A DNA stretch of 48,308 bases from Claveliimonas acetigenes (GCF_025567385.1 NZ_JAOQJU010000026.1:1-48308), one strand, 5' to 3'. Numbered from the stretch's first letter, positions 15,619-24,025 are shown. Made by a program: numbers and translations. Notes: generated from the sequence alone by a model not told the origin.

Positions 15619-16323
15619 ATGGAAAAATCAAACAGCCCTGTCCCCGTTTTTGTAACAGCAGGAACCATCATACACGGACGTGGAATTGGAAAACTAATTG
15701 GAATGCCGACTGCAAATCTAAAAATCGCAGACAAAAAAGCCCTTCCTCCCGAAGGCGTTTATATTGCCACAGCCACTTTGGAAAATAAAACCTACTACGG
15801 CATTACGCACATTGGTCCCCAGCCTACCATCAGCAATGATAAAAAAATATCTGTGGAAACCCATCTCCTGAATTTCAATAAGGATATCTATGGATTGGAG
15901 ATGGAGATTCAACTTATGAAAAGGCTGCGCACTCCGCAGAAATTTGACAATCTTACCCTGCTACTGGAACAAATCCGTCTGGACTGTATTGCTGTGCAAG
16001 AGTTTTATGGCATCCGGCGGATCAGCTCACGGCTTTATATGAACGCTCAAAAACATGAGGTGAAAATTGACAACCACGCTTTATACTTATCTCCAAAAGA
16101 ATTTGATGTTTTATATCTGCTCTATTCCAGCCCTGACATTATCTTCACAAAGGAACAGATTTATGAATCGGTCTGGCACGAAGCAGCAAACGACCACTTC
16201 CATGCTGTGGAAAACACAGTTTTTCAAGTGAGGAAGAAAACTGCAGCATACGAAGATGGGTTGAATTTCATTAAAACTGTAGTTGGATATGGATACAAAT
16301 TCGACCCCGCCAACAAAGAATAA
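15619..16323 (+). CDS. Riboflavin kinase domain fused to OmpR-type winged helix
   Basis: Residues ~5-130 form a complete riboflavin kinase domain: GRGIGKLIGMPTANL (family GRxLGxPTANL), PPEGVYIATATLE, GITHIGPQPTI (family PTF motif), VETHLL with the catalytic Glu, and LRTPQKFDNLTLLLEQIRLD. Residues ~140-234 form a winged helix: LSPKEFDVLYLLYSS, FTKEQIYESVWHE, VENTVFQVRKK and VVGYGYKFD. There is no FMN adenylyltransferase domain. I choose ATG 15619, with GAGGT nine bases upstream; ATG 15604 overlaps the transporter stop but has no binding site. It is likely a flavin-responsive DNA-binding protein, a kinase, or both. This is unlike archaeal RbkR (HTH at the N-terminus, CTP-dependent) and Bacillus RibR. 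Confidence 0.85.
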   Translation: MEKSNSPVPVFVTAGTIIHGRGIGKLIGMPTANLKIADKKALPPEGVYIATATLENKTYYGITHIGPQPTISNDKKISVETHLLNFNKDIYGLEMEIQLMKRLRTPQKFDNLTLLLEQIRLDCIAVQEFYGIRRISSRLYMNAQKHEVKIDNHALYLSPKEFDVLYLLYSSPDIIFTKEQIYESVWHEAANDHFHAVENTVFQVRKKTAAYEDGLNFIKTVVGYGYKFDPANKE

Positions 16324-16363
16324 CAGCTATCCCCGTCATTTTGCAAAACGCTCTTTAAGCAGA

Positions 16364-16408
16364 CTGCTGATACATGAAGCTTTCCCATGTGCCAGCAGCC
16401 TTTATTTT
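16364..16408 (+). terminator. Terminator of the flavin operon
   Basis: CTGCTG...CATG, a nine-base loop and CATG...CAGCAG, then CCTTTATTTT. It lies just after the fusion gene and touches the end of the convergent gene. Confidence 0.6.
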
Positions 16409-16826
16409 AATACACCTCATCAAAATACCCAATGAACACCGACATCCGGAGCAGCCCATCCTTAATAGAAAACGTCACGTTCTCCGCCCGCTCTGCGATT
16501 TCCTTTAACAGCGTCAACGCCTCCCGGTCACAGAACTCAAAATGCTCCAGGTACAGATCAATGGTCGTCTGCCATTTCTGATAATCCACCTCGCCCCGGA
16601 TTCTTCCTCCGAACTGCCGGACATAAGCATCACACTCCCCAAGCAGATATTCATAATCTGCTTTTTCCTTTGGAACCACACGCTTTGGTATTTTATTCAT
16701 TTCTTCTTGGTACTTCTGAAAGAACCCAACCTCCATCAACGTGTCCAGAAAATCCTTCCCCTCTGACTTATCGCTTCGCTCCCGGAATTCTTCTCCATAG
16801 TCTTTTTCATATATTTCGTTTTCCAT
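16407..16826 (-). CDS. Conserved-looking hypothetical protein
   Basis: About 139 residues, hydrophilic and mostly helical, rich in Glu and Lys; no membrane helix or motif I recognise. Notable segments are FLDTLMEVGFFQKYQEEMNK near the start and SIKDGLLRMSVFIGYFDEVY at the end. ATG 16826 follows AGGAAAGGG; a GTG at 16835 would add three residues. It is a single gene convergent with the flavin operon. Function unknown. Confidence 0.6.
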   Translation of the reverse strand: MENEIYEKDYGEEFRERSDKSEGKDFLDTLMEVGFFQKYQEEMNKIPKRVVPKEKADYEYLLGECDAYVRQFGGRIRGEVDYQKWQTTIDLYLEHFEFCDREALTLLKEIAERAENVTFSIKDGLLRMSVFIGYFDEVY

Positions 16827-16952
16827 GATTCGCACCCTTTCCTGTAGAATAATTTACCACTACGGGTAGGATGTTACCATAGATTTCTTATTATTCGTTG
16901 TCATGGAAGATAACTTTATGGGTCTATATTGATAAGTTTATCGGTCTTTTCT

Positions 16953-17432
16953 TTAAATGCCGAACCCTTCTGCCCATGCTTTCAGTTCTTCCGCACTTGC
17001 GTCCGCAGGGAATCGCTTTCCTTCCTTTAATTCTGCTCCCGGATAAGAAACCGCCAGTTCCTTGTTTGTGTTCCCCATACCGCTGCTACCTGAAGTTGCC
17101 AGAGGAATAATCGTCTTTCCAGTCAGATCGTATTGCTCCAGAAACGTGTTCACAATAGTCGGGGCGACGTACCACCAGATAGGGAAGGCTGTGAAAATCA
17201 AGGAATACATCTCCATGTTTTCCACTTTATTTGCAACAGTGGGCCGGAATGACTTATCATTCATTTCCACACTGCTGCGGCTCTTTTTATTCATCCAGTC
17301 CAGATCAGCGTCCGTGTATGGAACCTCCGGCTGAATCTCATGTAAATCTGCTCCGATTGCTTTTGCAAGCCGTTCTGCCAGTTTCGCTGTTACGCCACTG
17401 GCACTGAAATACGCTACTAATACTTTGCTCAT
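16953..17432 (-). CDS. Flavodoxin
   Basis: About 159 residues with the FMN phosphate-binding loop AYFSASGVTAKLAERLAKAI at the N-terminus, FTAFPIWWYVAPTIVNTFLE (isoalloxazine loop) in the middle and ATSGSSGMGNTNKELAVSYP near the end. It belongs to the short Flavodoxin_4 type common in gut Clostridia. GGTGAGG precedes the ATG at 17432; the frame open to 17462 is less likely. It is probably a cytosolic electron carrier. It is the intact member among several damaged flavodoxins in this window. Confidence 0.88.
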   Translation of the reverse strand: MSKVLVAYFSASGVTAKLAERLAKAIGADLHEIQPEVPYTDADLDWMNKKSRSSVEMNDKSFRPTVANKVENMEMYSLIFTAFPIWWYVAPTIVNTFLEQYDLTGKTIIPLATSGSSGMGNTNKELAVSYPGAELKEGKRFPADASAEELKAWAEGFGI

Positions 17433-17543
17433 AATCAATACCTCACCTTTCCTGAAAATCATATTTTATCTCTGTGTTTTACCATAGAATACCATAAATC
17501 CGAGGCAAATGCACCCTATCGTTTTTTGAGTATGGGTAATCGT

Positions 17544-17578
17544 TAAAAATGCACCCTCAAACGCTCAAAGGGTGCATT
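17544..17578 (-). terminator. Terminator after the flavodoxin lipoprotein remnant
   Basis: On the minus strand AATGCACCC and GGGTGCATT form a 9-bp stem with a 13-base loop, then TTTT. The truncated upstream reading frame runs into the stem. A loose copy of one arm (AATGCACCC) sits at 17511-17519. Confidence 0.75.
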
Positions 17579-17996
17579 GTATCAATTTATGGTACGCAAG
17601 CCAGATGGGATATCCCACGAAGATCGTGTCATATTCCTCGACATTATCCACGGATACAGTAATCTCCGGGTGTACGCCATCCAGAATTTCAGTTTCCGCT
17701 TCTTCCTGTAAATCCCCATATTCCTCAGCCCGCTGAATCTCCGCCAGATCTCCACCGGTATATTCCGCAATCATCTGCGCTACTTCCTCCGTATTTCCTG
17801 TATAGGAGAAATATGCAATCAAAACATTTTCACCATTTGTATCTGTTGTCTCCTGTTCTTCTGCAGGTTCCTCACTTACAGTTTCATCCGCCGCAGAAGA
17901 TGTTTCTGCGGAAGAATTGCTGTTGCCACAGGCGGCCAGCACGAAGCCAAAAGACATCACTAAAGTAAGAAATAAAAGGCTTTTTCTTCCCGGAAA
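17565..17996 (-). pseudogene. Flavodoxin-type lipoprotein, deleted at both ends
   Basis: The reading frame holds a lipoprotein signal (LLFLTLVMSFGFVLAACG), an acidic linker and a flavodoxin start, LIAYFSYTGNTEEVAQMIAE, up to DTIFVGYPIWLAYH. There it leaves the family pattern (normally GYPIWWG...) and ends within 20 bases in a terminator. The usual start MKK... is missing. Instead the frame runs on from an upstream DUF4405 fragment in another phase. Both ends look like deletion junctions. The remnant probably came from a secreted electron carrier. Confidence 0.75.
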
Positions 17997-18189
17997 TTCG
18001 GATATGCATGCCTCCATGAAAAGATACCAGGATCATTCCCCATGCACCCGCAGCCACCTGCCATGGCCGGATTACATATGCCTCTCTCATTCCCAACAAG
18101 GGTGCAAAAACGCTCTGGGACAGATAGATTCCTGTTCCCATGGCTGTTAACATACAGAGCAGCGTTAAAAGATTGATGATCCGCATCAT
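17997..18189 (-). pseudogene. DUF4405 membrane protein, N-terminal fragment
   Basis: The frame begins MMRIINLLTLLCMLTAMGTG and continues to AGAWGMILVSFHGGMHIRIS, a DUF4405 pattern (flavinylation-associated cytochrome-like helices with conserved His). After SGKKK the homology stops and the frame reads the flavodoxin-lipoprotein DNA out of phase. It is a deletion-made fusion of two neighbouring genes. There is no clear ribosome binding site. The 155 bases upstream (18190-18344) hold only short broken frames, including MNDEVKKKRE overlapping the next stop. Confidence 0.6.
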
Positions 18190-18344
18190 GTTCCGAAAGC
18201 CAGAATACTTTCCTTTGGGAATATTTTTATACCATCTGAGAAAAATTTGCTACAATATCTACACATTCCGGGTCAGTATTTTGCAGAGTACTTTCTACGT
18301 CATCAAATAAATAGAAGGTTCTCTTTTCTTTTTCACTTCATCGT

Positions 18345-18800
18345 TCATTTCACTACCTCACTTTCCTGTGACAACTGGCAATTTGCTTCCATAATCTCAC
18401 CAAGGGAAATATGCTCATTACGATAACGGGCAGCCGGATTTACCTCCGGAATCGTAAGCCGAATTGCCTTCTGCGGACAGGCATGTGCACAGGCCAGGCA
18501 GGTCTGGCAATTTCCCGAAATATGCACTACTTTTCCATCTGCCATATGAATGGAGAAAGAAGGGCATACCCTTTCACAGATACCGCAGCCAACACAACCT
18601 TCCGTTATCCGAAGAAGATGCTGCCATGCATCTGCGGGCATCCGGCTCATGCGGTTAAGGAACTGTTGGTGTGCAGCACGGTCTGTATCCGTGACCTCTG
18701 AAAAAAAGCGCCTTTTTCCAAAAATTCCTTAACCATAGGCGGCACTTCATGCCCGTATACCGGGGCAACAACACCGATGGTACAATTATAATGTAAACCA
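18345..18800 (-). pseudogene. Flavodoxin/4Fe-4S ferredoxin (EFR1-like), internally deleted
   Basis: Two pieces in different frames. At 18710-18800 lies a flavodoxin middle part, CTIGVVAPVYGHEVPPMVKE. At 18345-18708 lies an intact C-terminal part with two 4Fe-4S motifs: CVGCGICERVCP and CQTCLACAHACP. Intact EFR1-family proteins join a flavodoxin half to such a ferredoxin half in about 250-270 residues; here about 70 residues between the two are missing and the join is out of frame. The ferredoxin part could still be translated from an internal ATG, but no good ribosome binding site is visible. Confidence 0.75.
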
Positions 18801-18879
18801 CGAAAAAAATAACCCAGATTAGCCTTACAGCAAAAGAATTTCGCGTTGGACGGACCTACAAGGATTTTCAGAAATATAT

Positions 18880-19163
18880 CCAGAATATTGATAAACGGAA
18901 GAAACATTCCGAAAGATTCAATGAGCTGATTTATTGGCATAAACACTTCAAACATAGGAAGCAGAATAAAATAATTTGCAATCGCTGCCGTAATCCCCAT
19001 GACTACGCTCCCGGCAATGCAGGAAATCGGACATAAGCGGAACCGAAAATTCCGCAAAGGCCATAATATACGATATTGCGGCAAGCATGGCCGTCATAGT
19101 GACTTTTCTTACTGTCGGCGTTGTATTCTGTTTTTTTACTGATAATGAAATTGTCTTACTCAT
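18880..19163 (-). pseudogene. RibU-type riboflavin transporter, internally deleted and frameshifted
   Basis: From ATG 19163 (AGAGGAG upstream) the frame reads MSKTISLSVKKQNTTP then MTAMLAAISYIMAFAEFSVP, the start of an ECF S component. After PLMSDF the homology jumps, in another frame, to CIAGSVVMGITAAIANYFIL and INQLIESFGMFLPF, the late helices of RibU. About 70-80 residues are missing. The end then runs into unrelated sequence and the EFR1 fragment. An FMN riboswitch still lies directly upstream, supporting the original function. Confidence 0.8.
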
Positions 19164-19194
19164 AATTCTCCTCTTTGAGATATGATTTGGATTA

Positions 19195-19229
19195 AGAGAA
19201 GAACCCCGCAGGTTCTTTTTTCTGCGGGG
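19195..19229 (-). terminator. Expression-platform terminator of FMN riboswitch 2
   Basis: On the minus strand CCCCGCAG (19229-19222) pairs with CTGCGGGG (19211-19204), followed by TTCTTCTCTT. It lies between the riboswitch and the broken transporter gene. Confidence 0.82.
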
Positions 19230-19239
19230 CTTCTCCTGT

Positions 19240-19355
19240 CATATCTTCTTCCATCCGGACTTTTACCGTCGGTAGTGGAATTTCACCACATCAGCCGTTT
19301 ACCAGCGGTTCGCAGACTTTACTGCCGGTCAGGGATTACACCTTGCCCCGAAGAT
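19240..19355 (-). ncRNA. FMN riboswitch (RFN element), copy 2
   Basis: On the minus strand: CTTCGGGGCAAGGTGTAATC, CCTGACCGGCAGTAAAGTCT, GCGAACCGCTGG, TGATGTGGTGAAATTCCACT, ACCGACGGTAAAAGTCCGGA and GGAAGAAGAT. All the RFN blocks are intact although the gene it controls is broken. It faces the opposite way to copy 1, about 4.4 kb away. Confidence 0.95.
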
Positions 19356-19389
19356 TACTTCTCTTTTACTTTAATCAATCAACATTTTC

Positions 19390-19785
19390 TTAAAATTCAT
19401 AAGGCGGATTACCGGAAAAATCTGCGATTACACCATGCGGATTTTCCAGATAGAAAACCTCAAAAATCGGGTTATCCGCGGTCTGATACTGTCCCTTGAC
19501 AATCGGGTTTGCGATGCACATTTCCTTTACCGCCATGTTGTTTTCAAATACCGCCTTGCCATGCAGGCGAATCCACGCGTAAGACGGACTGGAAACAGAA
19601 ATCTCAATTTCAGGATTCTCCAGCATATCCTTGTAAACATCCTTTGTGTTGTTAGTGCAGAACCACAGCTTACCGTCCATTTCCCCTGCGAACATGAACG
19701 GCCGACATTTTGCCTTTCCGTCACGGCCTACCGTTGCCAGATACTGAACCGGGTTCTCATTTAAAAATTCAATTACTTTCTTCAT
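19390..19785 (-). CDS. Pyridoxamine 5'-phosphate oxidase-like flavoprotein
   Basis: About 131 residues of the split-barrel FMN-binding family: EFLNENPVQYLATVGRDGKA at the start, CRPFMFAGEMDGKLWFCTNN in the core, and IRLHGKAVFE in the later strands. AAGAC-type PLP enzyme residues are not evident, so it is more likely a small flavin or F420-type reductase/oxidase than true PdxH. GGAGG lies eight bases before the ATG at 19785. It is divergent from an HxlR regulator that probably controls it. Confidence 0.85.
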   Translation of the reverse strand: MKKVIEFLNENPVQYLATVGRDGKAKCRPFMFAGEMDGKLWFCTNNTKDVYKDMLENPEIEISVSSPSYAWIRLHGKAVFENNMAVKEMCIANPIVKGQYQTADNPIFEVFYLENPHGVIADFSGNPPYEF

Positions 19786-19877
19786 GGGATCTACCTCCAA
19801 ATTTATTTTATTTTGTTTTTAGGCTTTCGCCTTTGTTGATTATATTGTAGCAATCCTTCTTTTTTCTGTGAAGTACG

Positions 19878-19889
19878 CACAATATTGTG
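19878..19889. promoter_or_regulatory. Palindrome in the divergent PNPOx/hxlR promoter
   Basis: CACAATATTGTG is a perfect 12-bp palindrome between the two divergent genes. A second weaker dyad, TATAGTTACCTATA (19891-19904), follows. Either may be the HxlR operator; this is inference. Confidence 0.4.
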
Positions 19890-19929
19890 GTATAGTTACC
19901 TATAGGATACTATGAAAGGAGTTCATTAT

Positions 19930-20283
19930 ATGGAAACCACGAAAGAAATTGCCAGTAAACCGGCAAAAACATTACCAGATTGTCCGGTAGAGACAACTTT
20001 AACCTTAATCAGTGATAAGTGGAAAGTATTAATCCTGAGGGATTTATTGCCCGGAACCAAACGCTTCGGAGAATTAAAAAAATCCATCGGGCATGTGTCA
20101 CAGAAAGTTCTGACTACGCAGCTTCGTCAGATGGAAGAAAGCGGTCTGGTTACCCGTACCGTTTTCCCGGAAGTTCCTCCCCATGTAGAATACACACTGA
20201 CAGAGCTTGGCTACAGCCTCAAACCCATTTTAGATGCAATGTGGGAGTGGGGAGAAAATTACAAAGCAAATAATTCACAATAA
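19930..20283 (+). CDS. HxlR family transcriptional regulator
   Basis: The protein of about 117 residues has the HxlR winged helix: CPVETTLTLISDKWKVLILR, FGELKKSIGHVSQKVLTTQL, RQMEESGLVTR and the wing PHVEYTLTELG. The N-terminal Cys (in LPDCPVE) is the conserved redox or electrophile-sensing Cys of many family members. AAAGGAG precedes ATG 19930. It likely responds to electrophiles or oxidants and controls the divergent flavoprotein. Confidence 0.9.
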   Translation: METTKEIASKPAKTLPDCPVETTLTLISDKWKVLILRDLLPGTKRFGELKKSIGHVSQKVLTTQLRQMEESGLVTRTVFPEVPPHVEYTLTELGYSLKPILDAMWEWGENYKANNSQ

Positions 20284-20308
20284 CCAACATCCGGTTAAAT
20301 TGACGATA

Positions 20309-20345
20309 GAGTTTTCACCCCTTTTCCATCCAAAGGGGTAAACTC
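20309..20345. terminator. Hairpin between convergent hxlR and sugar kinase genes
   Basis: GAGTTTTCACCCCTTT pairs with AAAGGGGTAAACTC around a short loop. The T-run is weak on both sides, so it is a possible bidirectional terminator. Confidence 0.5.
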
Positions 20346-20422
20346 CATCTGAAAGCAAATCCATCAACCACTTCCATTTATTCGCTTTTTCAATCCGCAT
20401 TACCAACTTAATGATTCACCAT

Positions 20423-21382
20423 TCAAATACGATTAAAAATAAGGGAGCAAACTTCTTCTTTATTTGGCATAGAACAAATTGCACCTTTCCGGGTTGTAAC
20501 AATAGATGCGGCAGCATTTGCAAACAACAGCATTTGCTTCAATTGATCCTTTTTCAAATTATCTAACCCATGCTCCAATATAAAACCAAGAACGCTGGCA
20601 CAAAACGTATCCCCCGCCCCTGTAGTATCAACAGTATCTTTGCTAAGAAACGGCTGCCCAAAGATTTTTTCATTAGAATAATACGAAATGCTTCCGTTTT
20701 TACCTAATGTCACATTAATCAGTTTTGCCTTGGAATGTTCCCTTATTATCTTTACGCCCTGATCGTAATCATTTGTCCCAGTGAGCCATTTTATTTCATC
20801 GTCAGCAATCTTCAGAATGTCGCACTCTCGTATTCCATACCAGATGGCTGTCTTTGCCTGCTCCAAATCGGCCCACAATGGTTTTCTTAAATTAGGGTCA
20901 AAAGAAATCCACTTTCCTAATTCTTTTGCATATCTAACTGCAGCCTTTGTCGCTGAAGCGGCTGGTTCATCTGTCAACGAAAGGGATCCAAAATGAAAAA
21001 TGCGGCAATTTTCGATCAGTTCTTTGCAAACATCTTTCTCCTCCAGCATGATGTCAGCCCCCGGTTTTCTATAAAATGAAAAGTCCCTGTCTCCATCTGC
21101 CATCGTATGTACAATCGCGAGTGTAGTATTCGCTCCTTTATCATAAATCAAGCCTTTATCAGAAATGCCGATTCTTTTAATCGTACCCCCAAGCATCTTC
21201 CCGAAATAGTCATCTCCTACTTTCCCTATAAAAGCAGTCTTATAGCCTAAACCAGCCAACATTGACAGCACATTACATGGCGCTCCTCCCGGATTTGCTT
21301 CAAATATCGGATTTCCATTGGAACTGCTGCCATTTTGAATGAAATCAACCAGCAGTTCGCCTAATGCAACAACATCATACAT
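20423..21382 (-). CDS. PfkB family fructokinase
   Basis: The 319-residue ribokinase-fold kinase has GELLVDFIQ at the start, NPGGAPCNVLSMLAGLG (substrate-binding Gly-Gly region) and DTTGAGDTFCASVLGFILEH (anion hole and catalytic Asp) near the end. The pattern is closest to fructokinases (ScrK type). It overlaps the transporter gene upstream by eight bases. In this operon it would phosphorylate fructose made by the dehydrogenase. Other PfkB sugars cannot be excluded. Confidence 0.88.
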   Translation of the reverse strand: MYDVVALGELLVDFIQNGSSSNGNPIFEANPGGAPCNVLSMLAGLGYKTAFIGKVGDDYFGKMLGGTIKRIGISDKGLIYDKGANTTLAIVHTMADGDRDFSFYRKPGADIMLEEKDVCKELIENCRIFHFGSLSLTDEPAASATKAAVRYAKELGKWISFDPNLRKPLWADLEQAKTAIWYGIRECDILKIADDEIKWLTGTNDYDQGVKIIREHSKAKLINVTLGKNGSISYYSNEKIFGQPFLSKDTVDTTGAGDTFCASVLGFILEHGLDNLKKDQLKQMLLFANAAASIVTTRKGAICSMPNKEEVCSLIFNRI

Positions 21383-22751
21383 GATTGCTCCCTCCCTTTC
21401 TTACCTGTATTTCCTGCACAATCTTATTATATGTTTTCTTATTTAACCGATAAAAATACAAGACTACAGCCGTTACAATCCAAAGTATCCCCGGAACCGT
21501 TGTAAACGAATGCTTGATAACCGACAGTACTGCTGCATTCTGCTGCTGGTTTGCAGCATATCCGAACACACCTAAAATTCCTGCAAGCACGGAAGTTCCA
21601 ATCGCCATTCCGATTTTATTTCCCAGTGAAATAAATGCATACTGAAATCCGTCATTTCTAAGCCCGGTCTTCCACTCTCCATACTCCACACAGTCCGGAA
21701 CAATCGCATAGATTGCAGTATTAAAACCCGAAAAGAAAAATTGTGCCAGACAAGAAAACGCATAAAATGGAACAGGGGACTCTCCAACTGTAAAAAAGTA
21801 CATACTGAACATACTGATTCCCGTCAACAGTGCAAAAATGGATGCAGACTGGCCTTTATTATTTGTAAGCCGAAATACAAACGGGAAACAGGCTGCACCA
21901 ATAATGGATGGAAGAATGATAAACATGGAATAGGTGCTGAATAGCGCTTTATTCCCCTCCACATAGGTAAAATAGTATAATGCATCCGCATTTCTCCCAT
22001 AAAGTGTCACACCAAACAGAAACTGCCCTGCAACAGCAATCATATAAGGACGATTCTTTATCACAGCTCCTAATTGAACCTTTAAGGGAATTTTTTCTTT
22101 CTCCGGTACGTCCACCACTTCCTTTGTTTTAGCGAAGCAGAAGATATGACATGCCGCAAAAATACATCCATATAAAACAGCGATCAGCAAATATCCCCTT
22201 TTATCATTTCCATTACCAAGTACCGCAATCAGTGGAACCGTCACGATATTGATAATACCAATCGCAATCATTGCGCTGACAGATCGAAATGTATTGATTT
22301 TAGCACGTTCCTCTATATTTTGCGTCATTGCTCCGCACAACGTGCCATAAGGAATATTCACACAAGTATAGCCTAAAACAAGAATGCAATAAGTAATTGC
22401 CATATAAATAATCTTGGCAGTAGATGGCCAATCCGGATGCGCCCAGAATGTCAGAATCAATACAATTGCTGTCAATGGTGCCGCAATCAGCAGCCACGGT
22501 CTGTATCTCCCCCATTTTGTATGCGTTTTATCACTTAACCCGCCAATAACCGGATCATTAATCGCATCCCAAAATCGTGAGAACAACATCAAGCCTGCTA
22601 CGGCTCCCATACTAATCCCAAAAACATCTGTATAGAAAATCATCAGGAAATTTCCTACAAACATCCAACTGAAATTACATCCTACATCGCCCATACCGTA
22701 TGCAATTTTACTAATCAACGGCACTTTTACGTTTGTATCTTTCTGATCCAT
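21375..22751 (-). CDS. GPH family (MelB-like) sugar:cation symporter
   Basis: About 458 residues with twelve hydrophobic segments. Motifs of the GPH family: KIAYGMGDVGCNFSW at the N-terminus, FSRFWDAINDPVIGGLSDKT (cation site region with Asp residues) and KWGRYRPWLLIAAP. The start at 22751 has AAAGGGGA upstream; six more codons are open to 22769. It is the likely importer of the polyol used by the dehydrogenase and kinase on either side. Confidence 0.9.
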   Translation of the reverse strand: MDQKDTNVKVPLISKIAYGMGDVGCNFSWMFVGNFLMIFYTDVFGISMGAVAGLMLFSRFWDAINDPVIGGLSDKTHTKWGRYRPWLLIAAPLTAIVLILTFWAHPDWPSTAKIIYMAITYCILVLGYTCVNIPYGTLCGAMTQNIEERAKINTFRSVSAMIAIGIINIVTVPLIAVLGNGNDKRGYLLIAVLYGCIFAACHIFCFAKTKEVVDVPEKEKIPLKVQLGAVIKNRPYMIAVAGQFLFGVTLYGRNADALYYFTYVEGNKALFSTYSMFIILPSIIGAACFPFVFRLTNNKGQSASIFALLTGISMFSMYFFTVGESPVPFYAFSCLAQFFFSGFNTAIYAIVPDCVEYGEWKTGLRNDGFQYAFISLGNKIGMAIGTSVLAGILGVFGYAANQQQNAAVLSVIKHSFTTVPGILWIVTAVVLYFYRLNKKTYNKIVQEIQVRKGGSNHV

Positions 22752-22807
22752 TACAATCCCCTTTACCATTTATAAATACTGGCCGAACTCTGCTTTTGAC
22801 TCTTCTC

Positions 22808-23857
22808 TTATTCCGCAATGCGGATAACCGCCTTCACAATATCAGCTTTATTATTCACGCTGTAATCCATCGCTTTCTGTGCCTCATCCAGCCCAAACAC
22901 GTCCGTTACAATTCCCTTCAGATTTACCTTTCCTGCCGCAACCGCATCAATCGCCATCGGATAAATATGGCGGTACCGGAATACCGTTTTAAAAGTCAGT
23001 TCTTTATCCAGCACAAGACTCATGGGAAGTGTCATCTCACCGCTCTTGCTATATCCCACAAGAACGATATTGGATCCTTTCTTCGCCATATGGATTGCCT
23101 GTCTTGTTGTAATTTCTGTGCCTGCTGTTTCAATAACCAGATCCATACCGGCTCCACCTGTCAGTTCTTTCACCCGTTCCAGAACATCTTCCTTTGCTCC
23201 GTTAATCACTCCCGTTGCGCCCAGTTCCAGAGCTTTCTCAAGACGCTTTTCCATAATGTCTACCACATATACTTCTGATACCCCTCTTGCTTTCAATGCC
23301 ATCATGGAAACAAGACCTATGCAGCCTGCCCCCATAACAACGGCACGCTGTCCAAGATGTGCCTCTCCCTGAATTGCAGCATGGAATCCTACCGCCAAAG
23401 GCTCGATCAAAGCGCCTTCTAATGTACTTACATTGTCCGGCAGTTTGAAACACAGATCTGCTTCATGGGCAACATATTCCTGAAATACACCGTCCACTGG
23501 GGGTGTCGCAAAAAACACCACATCCGGGCACAGATTGTAGCGCCCCGTTTTGCAAAATTCACAATGGCCGCAAGTCTTTCCTGGTTCCAGTGCAACTCTG
23601 TCTCCAACTTTCAGATGTTTTACATTCTTTCCGACTTCAACAACCGTACCTCCCGGCTCATGTCCCAGTACAAAGGGCGGCTTCACCACATAATCTCCGA
23701 TAGCTCCTGTTTCATAATAATGCAGGTCGCTTCCGCAGATGCCTACATATTCCAGTTTTACCAGTACCTCGTCGTCTTTCGCTTTTGGAATATCCCGTTC
23801 CTCAAACCCCATCTTTCCAACTCCCAGCATTACAGCAACTTTCATTTTTCCTTCCAT
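22808..23857 (-). CDS. Zinc-dependent polyol dehydrogenase (sorbitol/xylitol type)
   Basis: 349 residues. The medium-chain dehydrogenase pattern is complete: catalytic zinc ligands in VGICGSDLHYY and GHEPGG, structural zinc Cys set CGHCEFCKTGRYNLC, GALIEPLAVGFHA, and the NAD-binding VMGAGCIGLVSMMALKARG followed by VVDI, where Asp favours NAD. It is the family that oxidises sorbitol or xylitol to the ketose. AAAGGAGAG precedes the ATG. First gene of the operon with transporter and fructokinase. Confidence 0.9.
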   Translation of the reverse strand: MEGKMKVAVMLGVGKMGFEERDIPKAKDDEVLVKLEYVGICGSDLHYYETGAIGDYVVKPPFVLGHEPGGTVVEVGKNVKHLKVGDRVALEPGKTCGHCEFCKTGRYNLCPDVVFFATPPVDGVFQEYVAHEADLCFKLPDNVSTLEGALIEPLAVGFHAAIQGEAHLGQRAVVMGAGCIGLVSMMALKARGVSEVYVVDIMEKRLEKALELGATGVINGAKEDVLERVKELTGGAGMDLVIETAGTEITTRQAIHMAKKGSNIVLVGYSKSGEMTLPMSLVLDKELTFKTVFRYRHIYPMAIDAVAAGKVNLKGIVTDVFGLDEAQKAMDYSVNNKADIVKAVIRIAE

Positions 23858-23889
23858 ATGTTTTCTCTCCTTTTTTTCTTACTTTTATT

Positions 23890-23903
23890 TATACTTTATT
23901 AAA
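23890..23903. promoter_or_regulatory. Candidate ROK operator upstream of the polyol operon
   Basis: TATACTTTATTAAA is identical to 25217-25230 before the ROK gene. The core CTTTATTAAA(G/C) is palindromic. It lies 33 bases upstream of the dehydrogenase start. Binding is inferred. Confidence 0.55.
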
Positions 23904-24025
23904 CAGTTTTATTATGTTTTTTATTTTACATCTGCTCTTCAATTCTGTCAATACACTCCTAATAATCAAGCATTATTTCGTCGTTATATCTAAAAACACA
24001 TCTTGTGTTTTAGTAAAACTGCATC

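Noticed and set aside
18190..18344. Small gene in the gap between DUF4405 and EFR1 remnants
   Set aside because: Only broken frames (MNDEVKKKRE... and ...TDPECVDIVANFSQMV in different phases); insufficient to name a gene.
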